From positions 288,001-352,000 of the forward strand of contig NZ_CP104550.1 of the NCBI RefSeq assembly GCF_025397995.1: DNA of 64,000 bases, in the 5' to 3' direction. Shown piece by piece: positions 46,824 through 55,277 of the stretch. The position numbers and the translations under genes are program-made. This DNA is from Methanothermobacter wolfeii (lineage in GTDB: Archaea > Methanobacteriota > Methanobacteria > Methanobacteriales > Methanothermobacteraceae). The notes under the pieces were generated by a model. It was not told the DNA's origin. It did no database searches and was given only the letters and a program-made list of their open reading frames with translations. Position 1 is the stretch's first letter. Every line of letters starts with the position of its first letter.

Positions 46824-46939
46824 ATTTTTGGAGGGAGAAGTTTATGGCTTCGGGATTATATTTTCTTCTAGATCTTCTAAAACTATTAGTACTTCAAGGG
46901 ATAACCTATATTATGGTCTCATAGGAGGGATTCAGAATG

Positions 46940-46956
46940 CTCATAGACCCTATGAG
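46940..46956 (+). promoter_or_regulatory. Hairpin or operator CTCATAG-ACC-CTATGAG before the M48 protease gene
   Basis: A perfect 7-bp inverted repeat with a three-base centre, about 40 bases before the ATG at 46995. A related half-site GGTCTCATAGG is just upstream at 46915-46925, and CCTATATTATG at about 46905 looks like the TATA box. The repeat would therefore lie near the transcription start. Confidence 0.45.
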
Positions 46957-46994
46957 ATACTGTGCCATTCCATTCCTCGGGAGATAGGGTTATC

Positions 46995-48392
46995 ATGATA
47001 AAGGAGTTTGTTATAGGGACAGAGCTCTCCCCGGCATATTACACTGACCTCCTTGATTTCATATACAGGTACTATTTTCTTCCAGGGGATTTCCTGGAAA
47101 CCCGGAGATCCGGGGACCGGATAGTATTCAGTGCCCTGATTAAGGGGAAAGGGGTGCGGGGTGAGATAATCCCGGGCGAAAACTTCAGGCTTGTACTCGA
47201 GTACCCCCCGGACCTTGAGGCTGAAGCAGAGGGGATATATGAGGATATATTCACATCAATCCAGGTCTTTGAGGAAAACATGCGCCAGCACACCATATAC
47301 TTTGCCTGGGTTGAGGGGGAGGAGATAATCCCTGAAAAGCCACCCTCAACCAGGAGGATGGCGTCAAAGAGCATATTCGGGAGCAGCCTCCTCCTTCTTT
47401 ACATAATGTTCTTCGGCATCAACATATTCCTTTTCCTGCTGCTGGGGATATACGCTGTAATCGCCATACTACTCCTGCAGCTGGGGATCATACTCTCATC
47501 AGATAAATTATATGCAAGGATGGGTGAATGGACGGTTACACGTGAAAACCCCTACGTGCATGTCATCCAGTTCCAGCTACCAGAGGATGAGTTCAGATTC
47601 TTCATAAAGACCATGGGTGAGGATGCCATCGTGCAGATAAAGAGGAAAATCTACAGCAGGTCACTGGCATATAAGAAGCCACCAACCTGTGATGTTGCAA
47701 GGGATGTGCTGGGAAAACATGGTTTCAGATGCAACCCCCTCCAGGAGAGGTCAAGGACCGTGAACCTCTACGGTATTGTTGATGAAGCAGCCAGAAAATT
47801 CAGGATACCCACACCCAGGATAGTTGTATCTAACACCATGGTACCCAACGCCGCAGCCACGGGCCCAAGCCCTGGTAGGGGCCTTGTACTTGTAACAACT
47901 GGGCTTATAGTCCAGCTGGATGATGAGGAAATACTTGCAGTCATCGGCCATGAAATGGGACACCTTAAGGGGCGTGACTCGCTCATACTCTTTAGCATAG
48001 TGTCTCTTGAGTTCATACTGAGACTCACCGTACTTCTTCCACTGGTTATCATATCACCCATCATCTACATCATCTTTGCAATGGGCCTCATATTCTTCGT
48101 GGCAAAGTTCTTTGAGGCAAGGGCTGATCTGCTCTCGGCAATGGTTATAGGCAGACCTGAAGTACTTGCAGGGGCCCTCAGGAAGATAGGATACCAGAAA
48201 CTTGTGATGGAGAGGATGGGCTCCCAGAGAATAAGGGGCTGGACCGCCTGGGACCCTCACCCTCCGATATACTTCCGGATAAAGAGGCTGGAGAACCTCA
48301 GGGACTGCACCGATATTAAAAGCCCCCTTCTGAGGTCCGCAGGAGATGTTATAAGGGGATTCAGGGACTCCATCAGGTGGATGTTTTTATAG
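46995..48392 (+). CDS. M48-family membrane metalloprotease (HtpX/Ste24-like)
   Basis: About 465 residues. The zinc site reads ILAVIGHEMGHLKGRDSL (HEXXH), with the third ligand Glu in KFFEARADLLSA. Hydrophobic helices lie before it (LLLYIMFFGINIFLFLLLGI and next) and after it (VLLPLVIISPIIYIIFAMG). A long N-terminal cytoplasmic part of about 125 residues is unlike standard HtpX (about 290 residues), and the middle contains PTPRIVVSN and NAAATGPSPGRGLVLVTTGL as in M48B. The start is the ATG at 46995 with AGGGTTATC. It probably degrades damaged membrane proteins. Confidence 0.87.
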   Translation: MIKEFVIGTELSPAYYTDLLDFIYRYYFLPGDFLETRRSGDRIVFSALIKGKGVRGEIIPGENFRLVLEYPPDLEAEAEGIYEDIFTSIQVFEENMRQHTIYFAWVEGEEIIPEKPPSTRRMASKSIFGSSLLLLYIMFFGINIFLFLLLGIYAVIAILLLQLGIILSSDKLYARMGEWTVTRENPYVHVIQFQLPEDEFRFFIKTMGEDAIVQIKRKIYSRSLAYKKPPTCDVARDVLGKHGFRCNPLQERSRTVNLYGIVDEAARKFRIPTPRIVVSNTMVPNAAATGPSPGRGLVLVTTGLIVQLDDEEILAVIGHEMGHLKGRDSLILFSIVSLEFILRLTVLLPLVIISPIIYIIFAMGLIFFVAKFFEARADLLSAMVIGRPEVLAGALRKIGYQKLVMERMGSQRIRGWTAWDPHPPIYFRIKRLENLRDCTDIKSPLLRSAGDVIRGFRDSIRWMFL

Positions 48393-48422
48393 GCCCCACC
48401 GGTGCGGCGGTCTCAGCAACAC

Positions 48423-48806
48423 CTACTTCACCCTTGAGATCACCGCTTCGATGTCACGGAGGCCTATATCCTCAGGGCCCTTTATCCCGTACCTCATGCA
48501 CTTGAACTCAACTGATTCCCGGTTTAAAATGTAATCAAAGAGGCTCCGGTACTCTTCGGCTGCAGGGTCATCCAGTCTTATGATCTTTTCGAGTTCAAGG
48601 ATGGATTCCCTCAGCAGGTCATTTATCCCTTCATGCTTCATCAGTTCCTGGATAAATTCATTCTTCTGACCTTCATATGATCCAAAAAATTTTTCAAAGG
48701 ACTTCATCTGCTGCATAGCCTTGTAGATTATCACCAGTTTATCCTGCAGCTCCAGGGCTTCATTTCTCGATAAAATATAAGATCCTCCTTTCACATGATA
48801 AATCAT
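48423..48806 (-). CDS. Hypothetical alpha-helical protein
   Basis: About 127 residues, predicted all-helical with a coiled-coil-like middle (LQDKLVIIYKAMQQMKSFEK, LLRESILELEKIIR). No family recognised. The start is uncertain. The ATG at 48806 has no ribosome binding site, while a strong AGGAGGATC lies 25 bases further in, with only an ATT at a suitable distance. It is divergent from the ferredoxin gene, with which it shares a short promoter region. Confidence 0.6.
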   Translation of the reverse strand: MIYHVKGGSYILSRNEALELQDKLVIIYKAMQQMKSFEKFFGSYEGQKNEFIQELMKHEGINDLLRESILELEKIIRLDDPAAEEYRSLFDYILNRESVEFKCMRYGIKGPEDIGLRDIEAVISRVK

Positions 48807-48871
48807 CTTATAGATTAAGTATTTACTACCGCTCCCCCATATAATCAATTACTGAAGCTTGGGGTGACAGC

Positions 48872-49102
48872 ATGTACAGGCTCGAACTTGATAGGACAAT
48901 GTGTATATTCTGCGGTAACTGTATTGACAGCTGCCCTGAACTCTTTGAGTTCGGTTATGATGGAATCTCATCAATCATCGGGGCTGAAGCCTCCGATACT
49001 CAGATAAGGGAACTGGAGGATCCCCTCTGCAGTGAAAAAGCAGCCAGTAACTGTCCTGTTATGTGTATAAAATTATACAGGGATGGTGAGGAGCTTGTAT
49101 GA
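48872..49102 (+). CDS. 4Fe-4S ferredoxin
   Basis: 76 residues with the cluster motif MCIFCGNCIDSCPELFEF (CXXCXXCXXXCP) and a second cysteine pair in SNCPVMCIKL, typical of small single-cluster archaeal ferredoxins with a remnant or disulfide at the second site. It is a cytosolic one-electron carrier. GGGGTGACAGC precedes the ATG at 48872. The gene stands alone and its redox partner cannot be inferred. Confidence 0.88.
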   Translation: MYRLELDRTMCIFCGNCIDSCPELFEFGYDGISSIIGAEASDTQIRELEDPLCSEKAASNCPVMCIKLYRDGEELV

Positions 49103-49142
49103 TGGAGCCCCAGGGCCCTGCATCATCCCCGTGCACCCTCTC

Positions 49143-49232
49143 TGACGTTATCATAATATGCTTAAAACAGTTTTACATTGCGTTCAAAGCGCATGCGGCC
49201 CTGCCCATGACGTTATCATAATATTCTTAAAA
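49143..49232 (+). repeat. 25-bp direct repeat covering the promoter of the MetX-like gene
   Basis: TGACGTTATCATAATAT at 49143-49159, one base, then CTTAAAA; the same 25 bases recur at 49208-49232 with a single mismatch, period 65. The second copy contains ATAATAT about 20 bases before the ATG at 49241, so the promoter itself is duplicated. Confidence 0.75.
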
Positions 49233-49240
49233 ACTGAACA

Positions 49241-50209
49241 ATGGATGATAGAATGGAAGAAACTCAGCCATCATACTTCTCAATGGATGAATTCAGGTTT
49301 GAATCAGGAAAAAGGATCACTGACGCTGTTTTTGAATATAAAACAATAGGAGAACCCTCATTTGATGATGATGGCTCCATAAATAATGCTTTAATCTACA
49401 TTCATGGATGGAGCGGCGACTTTGCATCTGTAAGGAGGATTGAAGGACTCATTGAACATGGAGGCGTCCTTGAAGATTATTTCATAATATCGGCGAGCTC
49501 CCTGGGCTCCCCGGGTTCGGCATCCCCATCCACAACTTCACTGGGGGATAAATTCCCTGATTACACCATCCTCGACATGGTGAATTTTCAGAGAAAGTTC
49601 ATAAGGGATAAATTTGGAATAAAAAGGCTTAAGGGGATCATAGGGACATCGATGGGTGGTTTCCAGGCCCTCCAGTGGGCCGTTTCATACCCCGATGAGA
49701 TGGAGTTCCTCATACCCCTTGTAACATCTTACAGGGTGAGGGGGATCAACTACGCAGTCTTCAGCTACATGAACCGCATCATTGAGGAGGACCCAGTGTA
49801 TATGGCGGGTGAGAAACCCGAGAGGGCCCTTTCACTTGCATCCATGTTCATGTATCTCTATGGCCTCTCAAGGGAATACTATCAGGGCCTTGAAAACAGG
49901 GAGATAGATCATGCAATGGATGATATGGGCCTTGAAGGGCTGCAGATGGACCCATATGATGTTGTATGGAGGAACAGGGCCGCCATGGGCCATGACCTTA
50001 CGGGACAGCTCCACAGGATAAGGGCGAAAACCCTGATATTCGGGATCAGACAGGACCAGTACTTCCCACCGGAACTTGAAACGGTTCCAATGGCAGAACT
50101 CATACCCGACTCAGAACTGGTTATATTCGATTCAGAATATGGCCATCTTGGAATAAATGAGATATGGAAGTACGGGGAGGTTATAAGGGAATTTATAGGA
50201 AGCGAATAA
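49241..50209 (+). CDS. Alpha/beta hydrolase, homoserine acetyltransferase (MetX)-like
   Basis: 322 residues. The nucleophile elbow reads GIIGTSMGGFQALQWA, the MetX signature (GGSMGG in true MetX), with ALIYIHGWSGD giving the oxyanion region. The likely Asp is in GIRQDQYFPP and the His in EYGHLGINE, giving a full triad. It is shorter than bacterial MetX (about 370-380 residues). Archaeal proteins of this kind are annotated as acetyltransferase-like but their acyl substrate is unproven. There is no ribosome binding site; a repeated promoter element suggests a leaderless mRNA. Confidence 0.8.
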   Translation: MDDRMEETQPSYFSMDEFRFESGKRITDAVFEYKTIGEPSFDDDGSINNALIYIHGWSGDFASVRRIEGLIEHGGVLEDYFIISASSLGSPGSASPSTTSLGDKFPDYTILDMVNFQRKFIRDKFGIKRLKGIIGTSMGGFQALQWAVSYPDEMEFLIPLVTSYRVRGINYAVFSYMNRIIEEDPVYMAGEKPERALSLASMFMYLYGLSREYYQGLENREIDHAMDDMGLEGLQMDPYDVVWRNRAAMGHDLTGQLHRIRAKTLIFGIRQDQYFPPELETVPMAELIPDSELVIFDSEYGHLGINEIWKYGEVIREFIGSE

Positions 50210-50319
50210 TTTTCTGAGGATCCCGTGATTCCCTAATGGGAGGTTTCACTGGACAGTTCGGATGCAACCAGTATGCCGGGCAGTGGTGAGTCTCATATAA
50301 TCATAGGTGGTGTTAGGTT

Positions 50320-50598
50320 TTGAAGGTTAAGGTTGAGGATTTTGGCTTCGATGAAGGTGCATGCATGAATTACGTGAGGTACCGTGTATCTGGGCTTGAC
50401 GATGAACTCATGGAGAAACTCATTGAAAGACTTGAAGAGGACACTGAAATTGATGATGGCGACCTCATGGTAACGGTGTTCTACCAGAAGGAATACTTCC
50501 CCTTCGGCTCTGAGGAGGCAAAGGTCCGTATGGATGATTTCATTGCCAGGGAGGAGATTGAGATGACGGTTTTCCTCTCAAGCCTCCTTGAGGACTGA
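50320..50598 (+). CDS. Small acidic conserved protein
   Basis: 92 residues, strongly acidic, beta-alpha pattern (CMNYVRYRVSGLDDELMEKL, MVTVFYQKEYFPFGSEEAK). No family recognised. It starts with TTG at 50320 behind GGTGGTGTTAGGTT. It is the first of three small plus-strand genes leading to the HIT protein. A 6-bp hairpin (TGCCGG/CCGGCA, 50622-50639) lies between it and the next gene. Confidence 0.6.
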   Translation: MKVKVEDFGFDEGACMNYVRYRVSGLDDELMEKLIERLEEDTEIDDGDLMVTVFYQKEYFPFGSEEAKVRMDDFIAREEIEMTVFLSSLLED

Positions 50599-50702
50599 AT
50601 CCGGTATATGGGGTTGAGGCGTGCCGGTGGAGGCCGGCATGGTTTTATGGTGTGAGGATTGAATCACCGGTGACTGGGAGGGAGCCCCCGGGTTGTGTTG
50701 GT

Positions 50703-50975
50703 ATGAAGATTGAATCAATGAAAACAGAGAGGTCCGGTGACCGGTGTAAAATCGTATTAACCCTTCTAACAGGCCCTGAAACCCTGAAGATTTATAATTT
50801 ACTGAGAGAACGGTTTAAGGATTACTCATTTTCCTTTTCCAAGGATAGGATAACGGTTAAAGCTTCCTTCAGGATCATGGAGCCATGGGAGGATGAAACC
50901 GTGGATGAGCTGGGAGAGTCCATCCGTCTTGAATTATCAGATTTCATCAGGGGGCGGGTCCTGGATGGTTTTTGA
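50703..50975 (+). CDS. Small hypothetical protein, possibly Pcc1-like
   Basis: About 90 residues with a beta-beta-alpha-beta pattern: CKIVLTLLTGPETLKIYNLL, then YSFSFSKDRITVKASFRI, then a C-terminal helix LGESIRLELSDFI. The layout is reminiscent of the KEOPS subunit Pcc1, but the usual central RA..NS segment is not clear, so I do not assign it. The start is ambiguous between ATG 50703 and GTG 50652. It overlaps the HIT gene start by about ten bases. Confidence 0.5.
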   Translation: MKIESMKTERSGDRCKIVLTLLTGPETLKIYNLLRERFKDYSFSFSKDRITVKASFRIMEPWEDETVDELGESIRLELSDFIRGRVLDGF

Positions 50976-51408
50976 GGAATATGAATTCGGAGACATCATC
51001 TACCAGAGGAGGCACTGGATAATATTCCTTGCACCTAACCAGAGCAACCTCGGGACATGCGTGGTTGCCCTTAAAAGAAATGAAAGGTTCCTTGGAAACC
51101 TGGGGAAACCAGAATGGGATGAGATGCTTGAAATAATATCTGAACTTGAATATGCAGTCAGAAGGGAATTTGGGGCCACAATGTTCAACTGGGGCGTTCT
51201 CCTTAACACCTTTTACCGTGAGAACACACCCCCACCCCACCTCCACTGACACTTCATACCCCGCTACAGGAGGGAGGTCGTCGTGAACGGTGAAACCTTT
51301 GACGACCCATTCTTCGGGTATATGAGGCCGAGGCCCCCCAGGAATGTCTCTGATGAGACACGTGAGGAGATAAAGTCAAGGATCCTTAAGCACATAAAGG
51401 TGGAATAG
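50965..51408 (+). pseudogene. HIT-family protein interrupted by an in-frame TGA inside the HIT motif
   Basis: About 147 codons. The N-terminal part (EFGDIIYQRRHWIIFLAPNQ, LGTCVVALKRNERFLGNL) and MFNWGVLLNTFYRENTPPPH fit HIT-domain nucleotide hydrolases/transferases. The catalytic motif reads PHLH, then TGA at 51247-51249, then HFIPRY, where the family has PHLHWHFIPRY. The frame goes on open for 52 codons to TAG at 51406-51408. The TGA stands exactly where TGG (Trp) is expected, so one G-to-A change explains it. No selenocysteine is known in this genus. Confidence 0.8.
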
Positions 51409-51460
51409 GTATAAAAAAAGGGATAGATTTGTGTTGGCTGAAGCCACCATGGCAGGGACT

Positions 51461-51865
51461 TCATAGTTTTGCTATTCTTTCCCTGAACTCCTTCCTGTGC
51501 CTTTTCTCCTCATCAACAATGTGCTTCAGCACACCCACAACCTCTTCATCATCTATTATGGCTATCTGCCTCTCGTATTCTTCAATCCCCTCAGTTTCCT
51601 TCTCTATCTGTTTTTCAAGGCCTGCCTTTATGTCTTCACCTATGTACTCTATCTCACCAGTCTCCATTGAGGGTCTGCCACCCCTCTTTGTTATGAGATC
51701 CGCAAGCCACCACATGTGCCTCATCTCATCAACCGCGATGGCCTCTGTGAGACGGCTTATATCACAGTCCTCAATGACAAAGGAATTGTAGGTGTAGAGC
51801 ATTGTAGCTTCAAGTTCGTGCCTGAAGTCCCTATTCAGAAGTTCTATTATTTCTTCCGGGTCCAT
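51461..51865 (-). CDS. Ferritin-like diiron protein
   Basis: 134 residues, four-helix bundle. Iron ligands are visible as HELEATMLY (first Glu), AVDEMRHMWWLADL (EXXH, helix 2), TEGIEEYERQ (third Glu) and VDEEKRHRKEFRE (second EXXH). It resembles rubrerythrin-type or bacterioferritin-like domains lacking a rubredoxin tail. It probably handles iron or peroxide. GGTGATGTATC precedes the ATG at 51865. It is divergent from the DUF362 ferredoxin gene with only about 95 bases between starts. Confidence 0.87.
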   Translation of the reverse strand: MDPEEIIELLNRDFRHELEATMLYTYNSFVIEDCDISRLTEAIAVDEMRHMWWLADLITKRGGRPSMETGEIEYIGEDIKAGLEKQIEKETEGIEEYERQIAIIDDEEVVGVLKHIVDEEKRHRKEFRERIAKL

Positions 51866-51959
51866 GATACATCACCATAATAACTTTGCTGCTTTCGATA
51901 TTTATAATTTCAGAGAAAACATATTAATCCATGAAAAAAGAAGATTTAAAGGTGGTTGG

Positions 51960-53060
51960 ATGACAGCAGATGTTTATTTTTCTGATTTCAGGGCAAGGTC
52001 ACGGGATGAGAACAGGGGGATGAAGATACAGAGACTCTTTGATACGGCCTTCGGTGATGTATTCTCAGAGGATGATGTGGTTGCGGTTAAGGTGCACTTC
52101 GGTGAAAGGGGTAATGATTCCTTTGTGAGCCCGGTCCTTGTAAGATACATTGTTGAGAAGATCAGGGAGTCAGGGGCCAGTGTTTTTTTAACCGACACCA
52201 ACACTCTCTACTATGGATCCAGACACAACTCGGTCCATCACCTTGAAACAGCGATACTAAACGGCTTTGATTATGCTGTTTCCGGTGCACCGATCATAAT
52301 AGCAGATGGACTGCACGGGAAAAACCAGAGAACAGTCAGGGTGGATGGAAAACACTTCAGTGAGGTTAAGATTGCAGGTGACATACATGATGCTTCTGGG
52401 ATGGTGGTGGTCTCCCACTTCAAGGGTCACGGGATGAGTGGCTTTGGAGGGGCACTGAAGAACCTTGCAATGGGCTGCGCCACCATTGAGGGGAAGATGG
52501 AACAGCATGAATGTGCAAAGCCCATCATTAGGGGTGACTGCACCTCCTGCGGGGCCTGCATCATGGAGTGTCCGGTGGATGCAGTGTGCCTTGAGGATGG
52601 CGTCAGGATAGACTATGAAAGGTGCATAGCATGCATGAACTGCCTTGACACCTGTGAAAACCAGGTATTTGACCTTGACTGGGAAAAGGATATACCAGAG
52701 TTCATTGAACGGATGATGGAGTATGCCATGGGTGCAGCAGCCCTTAAGGGGGACAGGATATGTTATATGAACTTCCTCATGAACATAACACCAGACTGCG
52801 ACTGCGTACCCTGGAGCGACCAGAGCATAGTCCCGGATATCGGTATACTGGCATCAAGGGACCCTGTAGCCATTGACACGGCAAGCTATAACCTGGTGAA
52901 TCAGCAGCCAGGTCACAGGAACTCGCTCCTTGAGAAGAACCATGGTGTGGGTGAGGACAAGTTCAGGGGTGTCTGGGGTGATGTTGATGGAACCCTTCAG
53001 CTGAGGTATGCTGAGGGGCTGGGTCTTGGTGTGATGGATTACAGGTTGATTCGTGTGTAG
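51960..53060 (+). CDS. DUF362 protein with two 4Fe-4S ferredoxin motifs
   Basis: 366 residues. The DUF362 part (VKVHFGERGNDSFVSPVLVR, MVVVSHFKGHGMSGFGGALK) flanks a ferredoxin insert with CTSCGACIMECPVDAV and CIACMNCLDTCENQVF, giving two 4Fe-4S clusters. Methanogens have many such redox proteins of unknown partner. AAAGGTGGTTGG fixes the ATG at 51960. Its last 24 bases of coding similarity are repeated in frame 54 bases downstream, past the stop (see repeat). Confidence 0.88.
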   Translation: MTADVYFSDFRARSRDENRGMKIQRLFDTAFGDVFSEDDVVAVKVHFGERGNDSFVSPVLVRYIVEKIRESGASVFLTDTNTLYYGSRHNSVHHLETAILNGFDYAVSGAPIIIADGLHGKNQRTVRVDGKHFSEVKIAGDIHDASGMVVVSHFKGHGMSGFGGALKNLAMGCATIEGKMEQHECAKPIIRGDCTSCGACIMECPVDAVCLEDGVRIDYERCIACMNCLDTCENQVFDLDWEKDIPEFIERMMEYAMGAAALKGDRICYMNFLMNITPDCDCVPWSDQSIVPDIGILASRDPVAIDTASYNLVNQQPGHRNSLLEKNHGVGEDKFRGVWGDVDGTLQLRYAEGLGLGVMDYRLIRV

Positions 53061-53098
53061 TTTTTCCCTGGTCAGGGTCTTGGTGTGATGGATTACAG
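53021..53098 (+). repeat. 24-bp direct repeat across the 3' end of the DUF362 gene
   Basis: GGGTCTTGGTGTGATGGATT (24 bases in all, ending TACAG) at 53021-53044 recurs exactly at 53075-53098. The period is 54, a multiple of three, so behind the TAG stop the same frame again reads GLGVMDY. This is a remnant of a duplicated C-terminal coding tail. Confidence 0.75.
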
Positions 53099-53130
53099 TC
53101 TGATCCACGTGCAATAACATAAAAAAGTTT

Positions 53131-54042
53131 TCAGGAAACCTCAATCATCCTCTTAACAGCCCTGATGGCCCTTTCTGCAATATCATCAGGGACTGTGACG
53201 GCGAACTCCTCATTTATAAGGGAGTTCTTAACTTTCTCCAGTGTGTGGAGTTTCATGTTCTCACATATGGCCTCAGAGAGGAGGGGTATTGTCTCCTTGT
53301 CTGATTCAAGGCCGAGGCGGGTTGTCATGTCAACCTCTGTCCCGATTATGAAGCTTTCACTCTCTGATTCAAGGACCCTCCGAAGTATCCCGCCGGTACT
53401 CAGTATATGGTCCGCCATCTCCTGGACTTCAGGGTCACACTCGGGGTGTATAAGGACCTCGGCATCAGGGTACTCCTCCTTCCTTGCCATAACGTCTCCA
53501 GGTGTGAACATCTTGTGGACATAACAGTAACCGTTTTCTGGTATTGGGATTATCCTTTTGTCGGTGTGCTGCTGGACGTACCATGCAAGGTTCCTGTCGG
53601 GTCCAAAGAGCACCAATTCTTCATCAAGGCTCTCAACAACCTTAACAGCATTAGCAGAGGTGCAGAGGATGTCCGCCTCAGCCTTTGCCTCTGCAAGGGT
53701 ATTAACGTAGAGTACAACTGCCGCATCAGGGTATCTCTTCCTGGCGGCCCTGACATCATCGGCACTGAGCATGTGGGCCATCGGACACTCAGCACCCCTG
53801 TCGGGTATTAGTATCTTTTTATCGGGGTTCAGAATGTAGGCTGTCTCTGCCATGAAGTCAACCCCGCAGAAAACAACCAGATCCACATCATCAAGTTCAG
53901 ATGCCTTTATACAGAGCTCCAGGGAGTCACCTATGAAATCTGCAATTTCCTGAATCTCCTTTCTCTGATAATTATGTGCAAGTATGATGGCATTCTTATC
54001 CTTCTTTAACTCCAAGATCTCCCTTTGCAGTTGATTTAACAT
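53131..54042 (-). CDS. nadA: Quinolinate synthase
   Basis: 303 residues. It makes quinolinate from iminoaspartate and DHAP in NAD synthesis, using a 4Fe-4S cluster. The N-terminal repeat starts AIILAHNYQRKEIQEIADF with GDSLEL. Cluster cysteines are in VVFCGVDFMAETA, the middle domain (ADILCTSANA) and VLIHPECDPEVQ, as in the family. The ATG at 54042 has AGGGAATCTC; the ATG at 54081 adds 13 residues without similarity. Its partner nadC lies 3.7 kb away on the other strand. Confidence 0.94.
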   Translation of the reverse strand: MLNQLQREILELKKDKNAIILAHNYQRKEIQEIADFIGDSLELCIKASELDDVDLVVFCGVDFMAETAYILNPDKKILIPDRGAECPMAHMLSADDVRAARKRYPDAAVVLYVNTLAEAKAEADILCTSANAVKVVESLDEELVLFGPDRNLAWYVQQHTDKRIIPIPENGYCYVHKMFTPGDVMARKEEYPDAEVLIHPECDPEVQEMADHILSTGGILRRVLESESESFIIGTEVDMTTRLGLESDKETIPLLSEAICENMKLHTLEKVKNSLINEEFAVTVPDDIAERAIRAVKRMIEVS

Positions 54043-54181
54043 GAGATTCCCTACTGAAAAGTTATTGTGAAGTAAAATCAAGAATTAAGACTATTTAATA
54101 TAGTGGTGGGTCATGTTTTATAAATATTTCTACCCTTTACGGTTCTGATGATCCAGTAAATGAGGTTAAGGGATGAGAAGA

Positions 54182-55261
54182 TCATTCATCCCAAATCTTC
54201 TGAAGTTCAGGGTGTATCCTTTCCCTTATCCCAAGGGCCTTCATGGCACCTGAATAGGCACGGTCAATTTCAGTGAACTCGGGTCTTACCATACCCCTGA
54301 ACGCATCATATCCCATTATACGCCCATAATTTTCTGTGATCGACCATATTATCTTGCTGAGGTCCTCTATTATATTTTCAAGATCGTAGTCTGCTTTCAT
54401 AACATTGTCCCTAAGTTTTTCAAAATCAAGGGATGCATTGCTCCTGATTCCAACGTCCCTGAGGATTACCGGACACTCACTGTAGGGGAGGGATTTCCTG
54501 AGCATTCCACCGGCCGGTGCCACACCCATTATCTTGCTTGCCCCTATTGACATGGCAAGGAGGATGTGTTCATATATCTGGAGGGCGGCTTCTTTCATGC
54601 CTTCACGGTCATCGGGGACCTCAACGGGTTCAAGTTCAGGGAAGGACAGGGGTGGTTTGACTTCCGGTATTGATGGAGCTGAAACTTTATTAGATTCAGC
54701 TGAATCTGTTTCCATGGTTTCTGGAGTCGTTTCTGAGTATTTTATTACAGTTTCTTTCCTTGTTTTGGTGGGAGCTTCCATAGAAGTTATTTCATCTTTG
54801 GAGGTGCCTGTTCCAGGTTTAGCGGCAGTTTCCCCTAATTTTTCACCTCCAGCTTCTATCTGAACATCATCTGAGGAAGTTCTGGAATCGGTTACCATGG
54901 TTTCCATTTCTGGGCCGGACTGGAGAACCTCTGGATGTGAAAGCAGGTTCCTGAGGACCCTTCTTGCAAAGAGAAGTATCTTCCCGAGATTGGAATCTTC
55001 ACCAGCAAGGACAAGTAACTGGACCCTGTCGTTGATGATAATCATCTTACCCCGTGAAAACTCTATAACAGAGGACTCAAATTCCCCCTGCCCTGTTCTC
55101 ATCACGAGCTTCTGGGATGAATCTGCAATCACAAGGGCCATTGATCCCAGGACCTTGAAATCAGGCACTTCACCCCCATATAGTATACGACCCGATTTAT
55201 CTGTAACCATAACTCCCTCAACACCTTCCATTTCTTTAAGTTCACCGGCAATATCCCTCAT
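54182..55261 (-). CDS. Roadblock/LC7-domain protein with helical C-terminal domain
   Basis: 359 residues in three parts. The N-terminal part (1-105) is a Roadblock/LC7 domain (VEGVMVTDKSGRILYGGEV, RGKMIIINDRVQLLVLAG). It is followed by a low-complexity Ser/Thr/Glu/Pro linker (about 115-210) and a helical C-terminal domain (MKEAALQIYEHILLAMSIGA) ending in a Trp-rich segment. Roadblock proteins regulate small GTPases of the MglA or Ras type. No GTPase gene is next to it, but another Roadblock protein lies at 60.7-61.0 kb. GGGGGTCC lies before the ATG. Confidence 0.75.
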   Translation of the reverse strand: MRDIAGELKEMEGVEGVMVTDKSGRILYGGEVPDFKVLGSMALVIADSSQKLVMRTGQGEFESSVIEFSRGKMIIINDRVQLLVLAGEDSNLGKILLFARRVLRNLLSHPEVLQSGPEMETMVTDSRTSSDDVQIEAGGEKLGETAAKPGTGTSKDEITSMEAPTKTRKETVIKYSETTPETMETDSAESNKVSAPSIPEVKPPLSFPELEPVEVPDDREGMKEAALQIYEHILLAMSIGASKIMGVAPAGGMLRKSLPYSECPVILRDVGIRSNASLDFEKLRDNVMKADYDLENIIEDLSKIIWSITENYGRIMGYDAFRGMVRPEFTEIDRAYSGAMKALGIRERIHPELQKIWDE

Positions 55262-55277
55262 TATAATAGGACCCCCT

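Noticed and set aside
51247-51249. Selenocysteine or pyrrolysine at the in-frame stop of the HIT gene
   Set aside because: Pyrrolysine uses TAG, not TGA. Selenocysteine machinery is not known in Methanothermobacter, and the family residue is Trp, so a TGG-to-TGA change is simpler.
54182-55261. Assignment of the Roadblock-linker protein as a GTPase
   Set aside because: No P-loop or G motifs are present; only the Roadblock fold and helical parts are visible.
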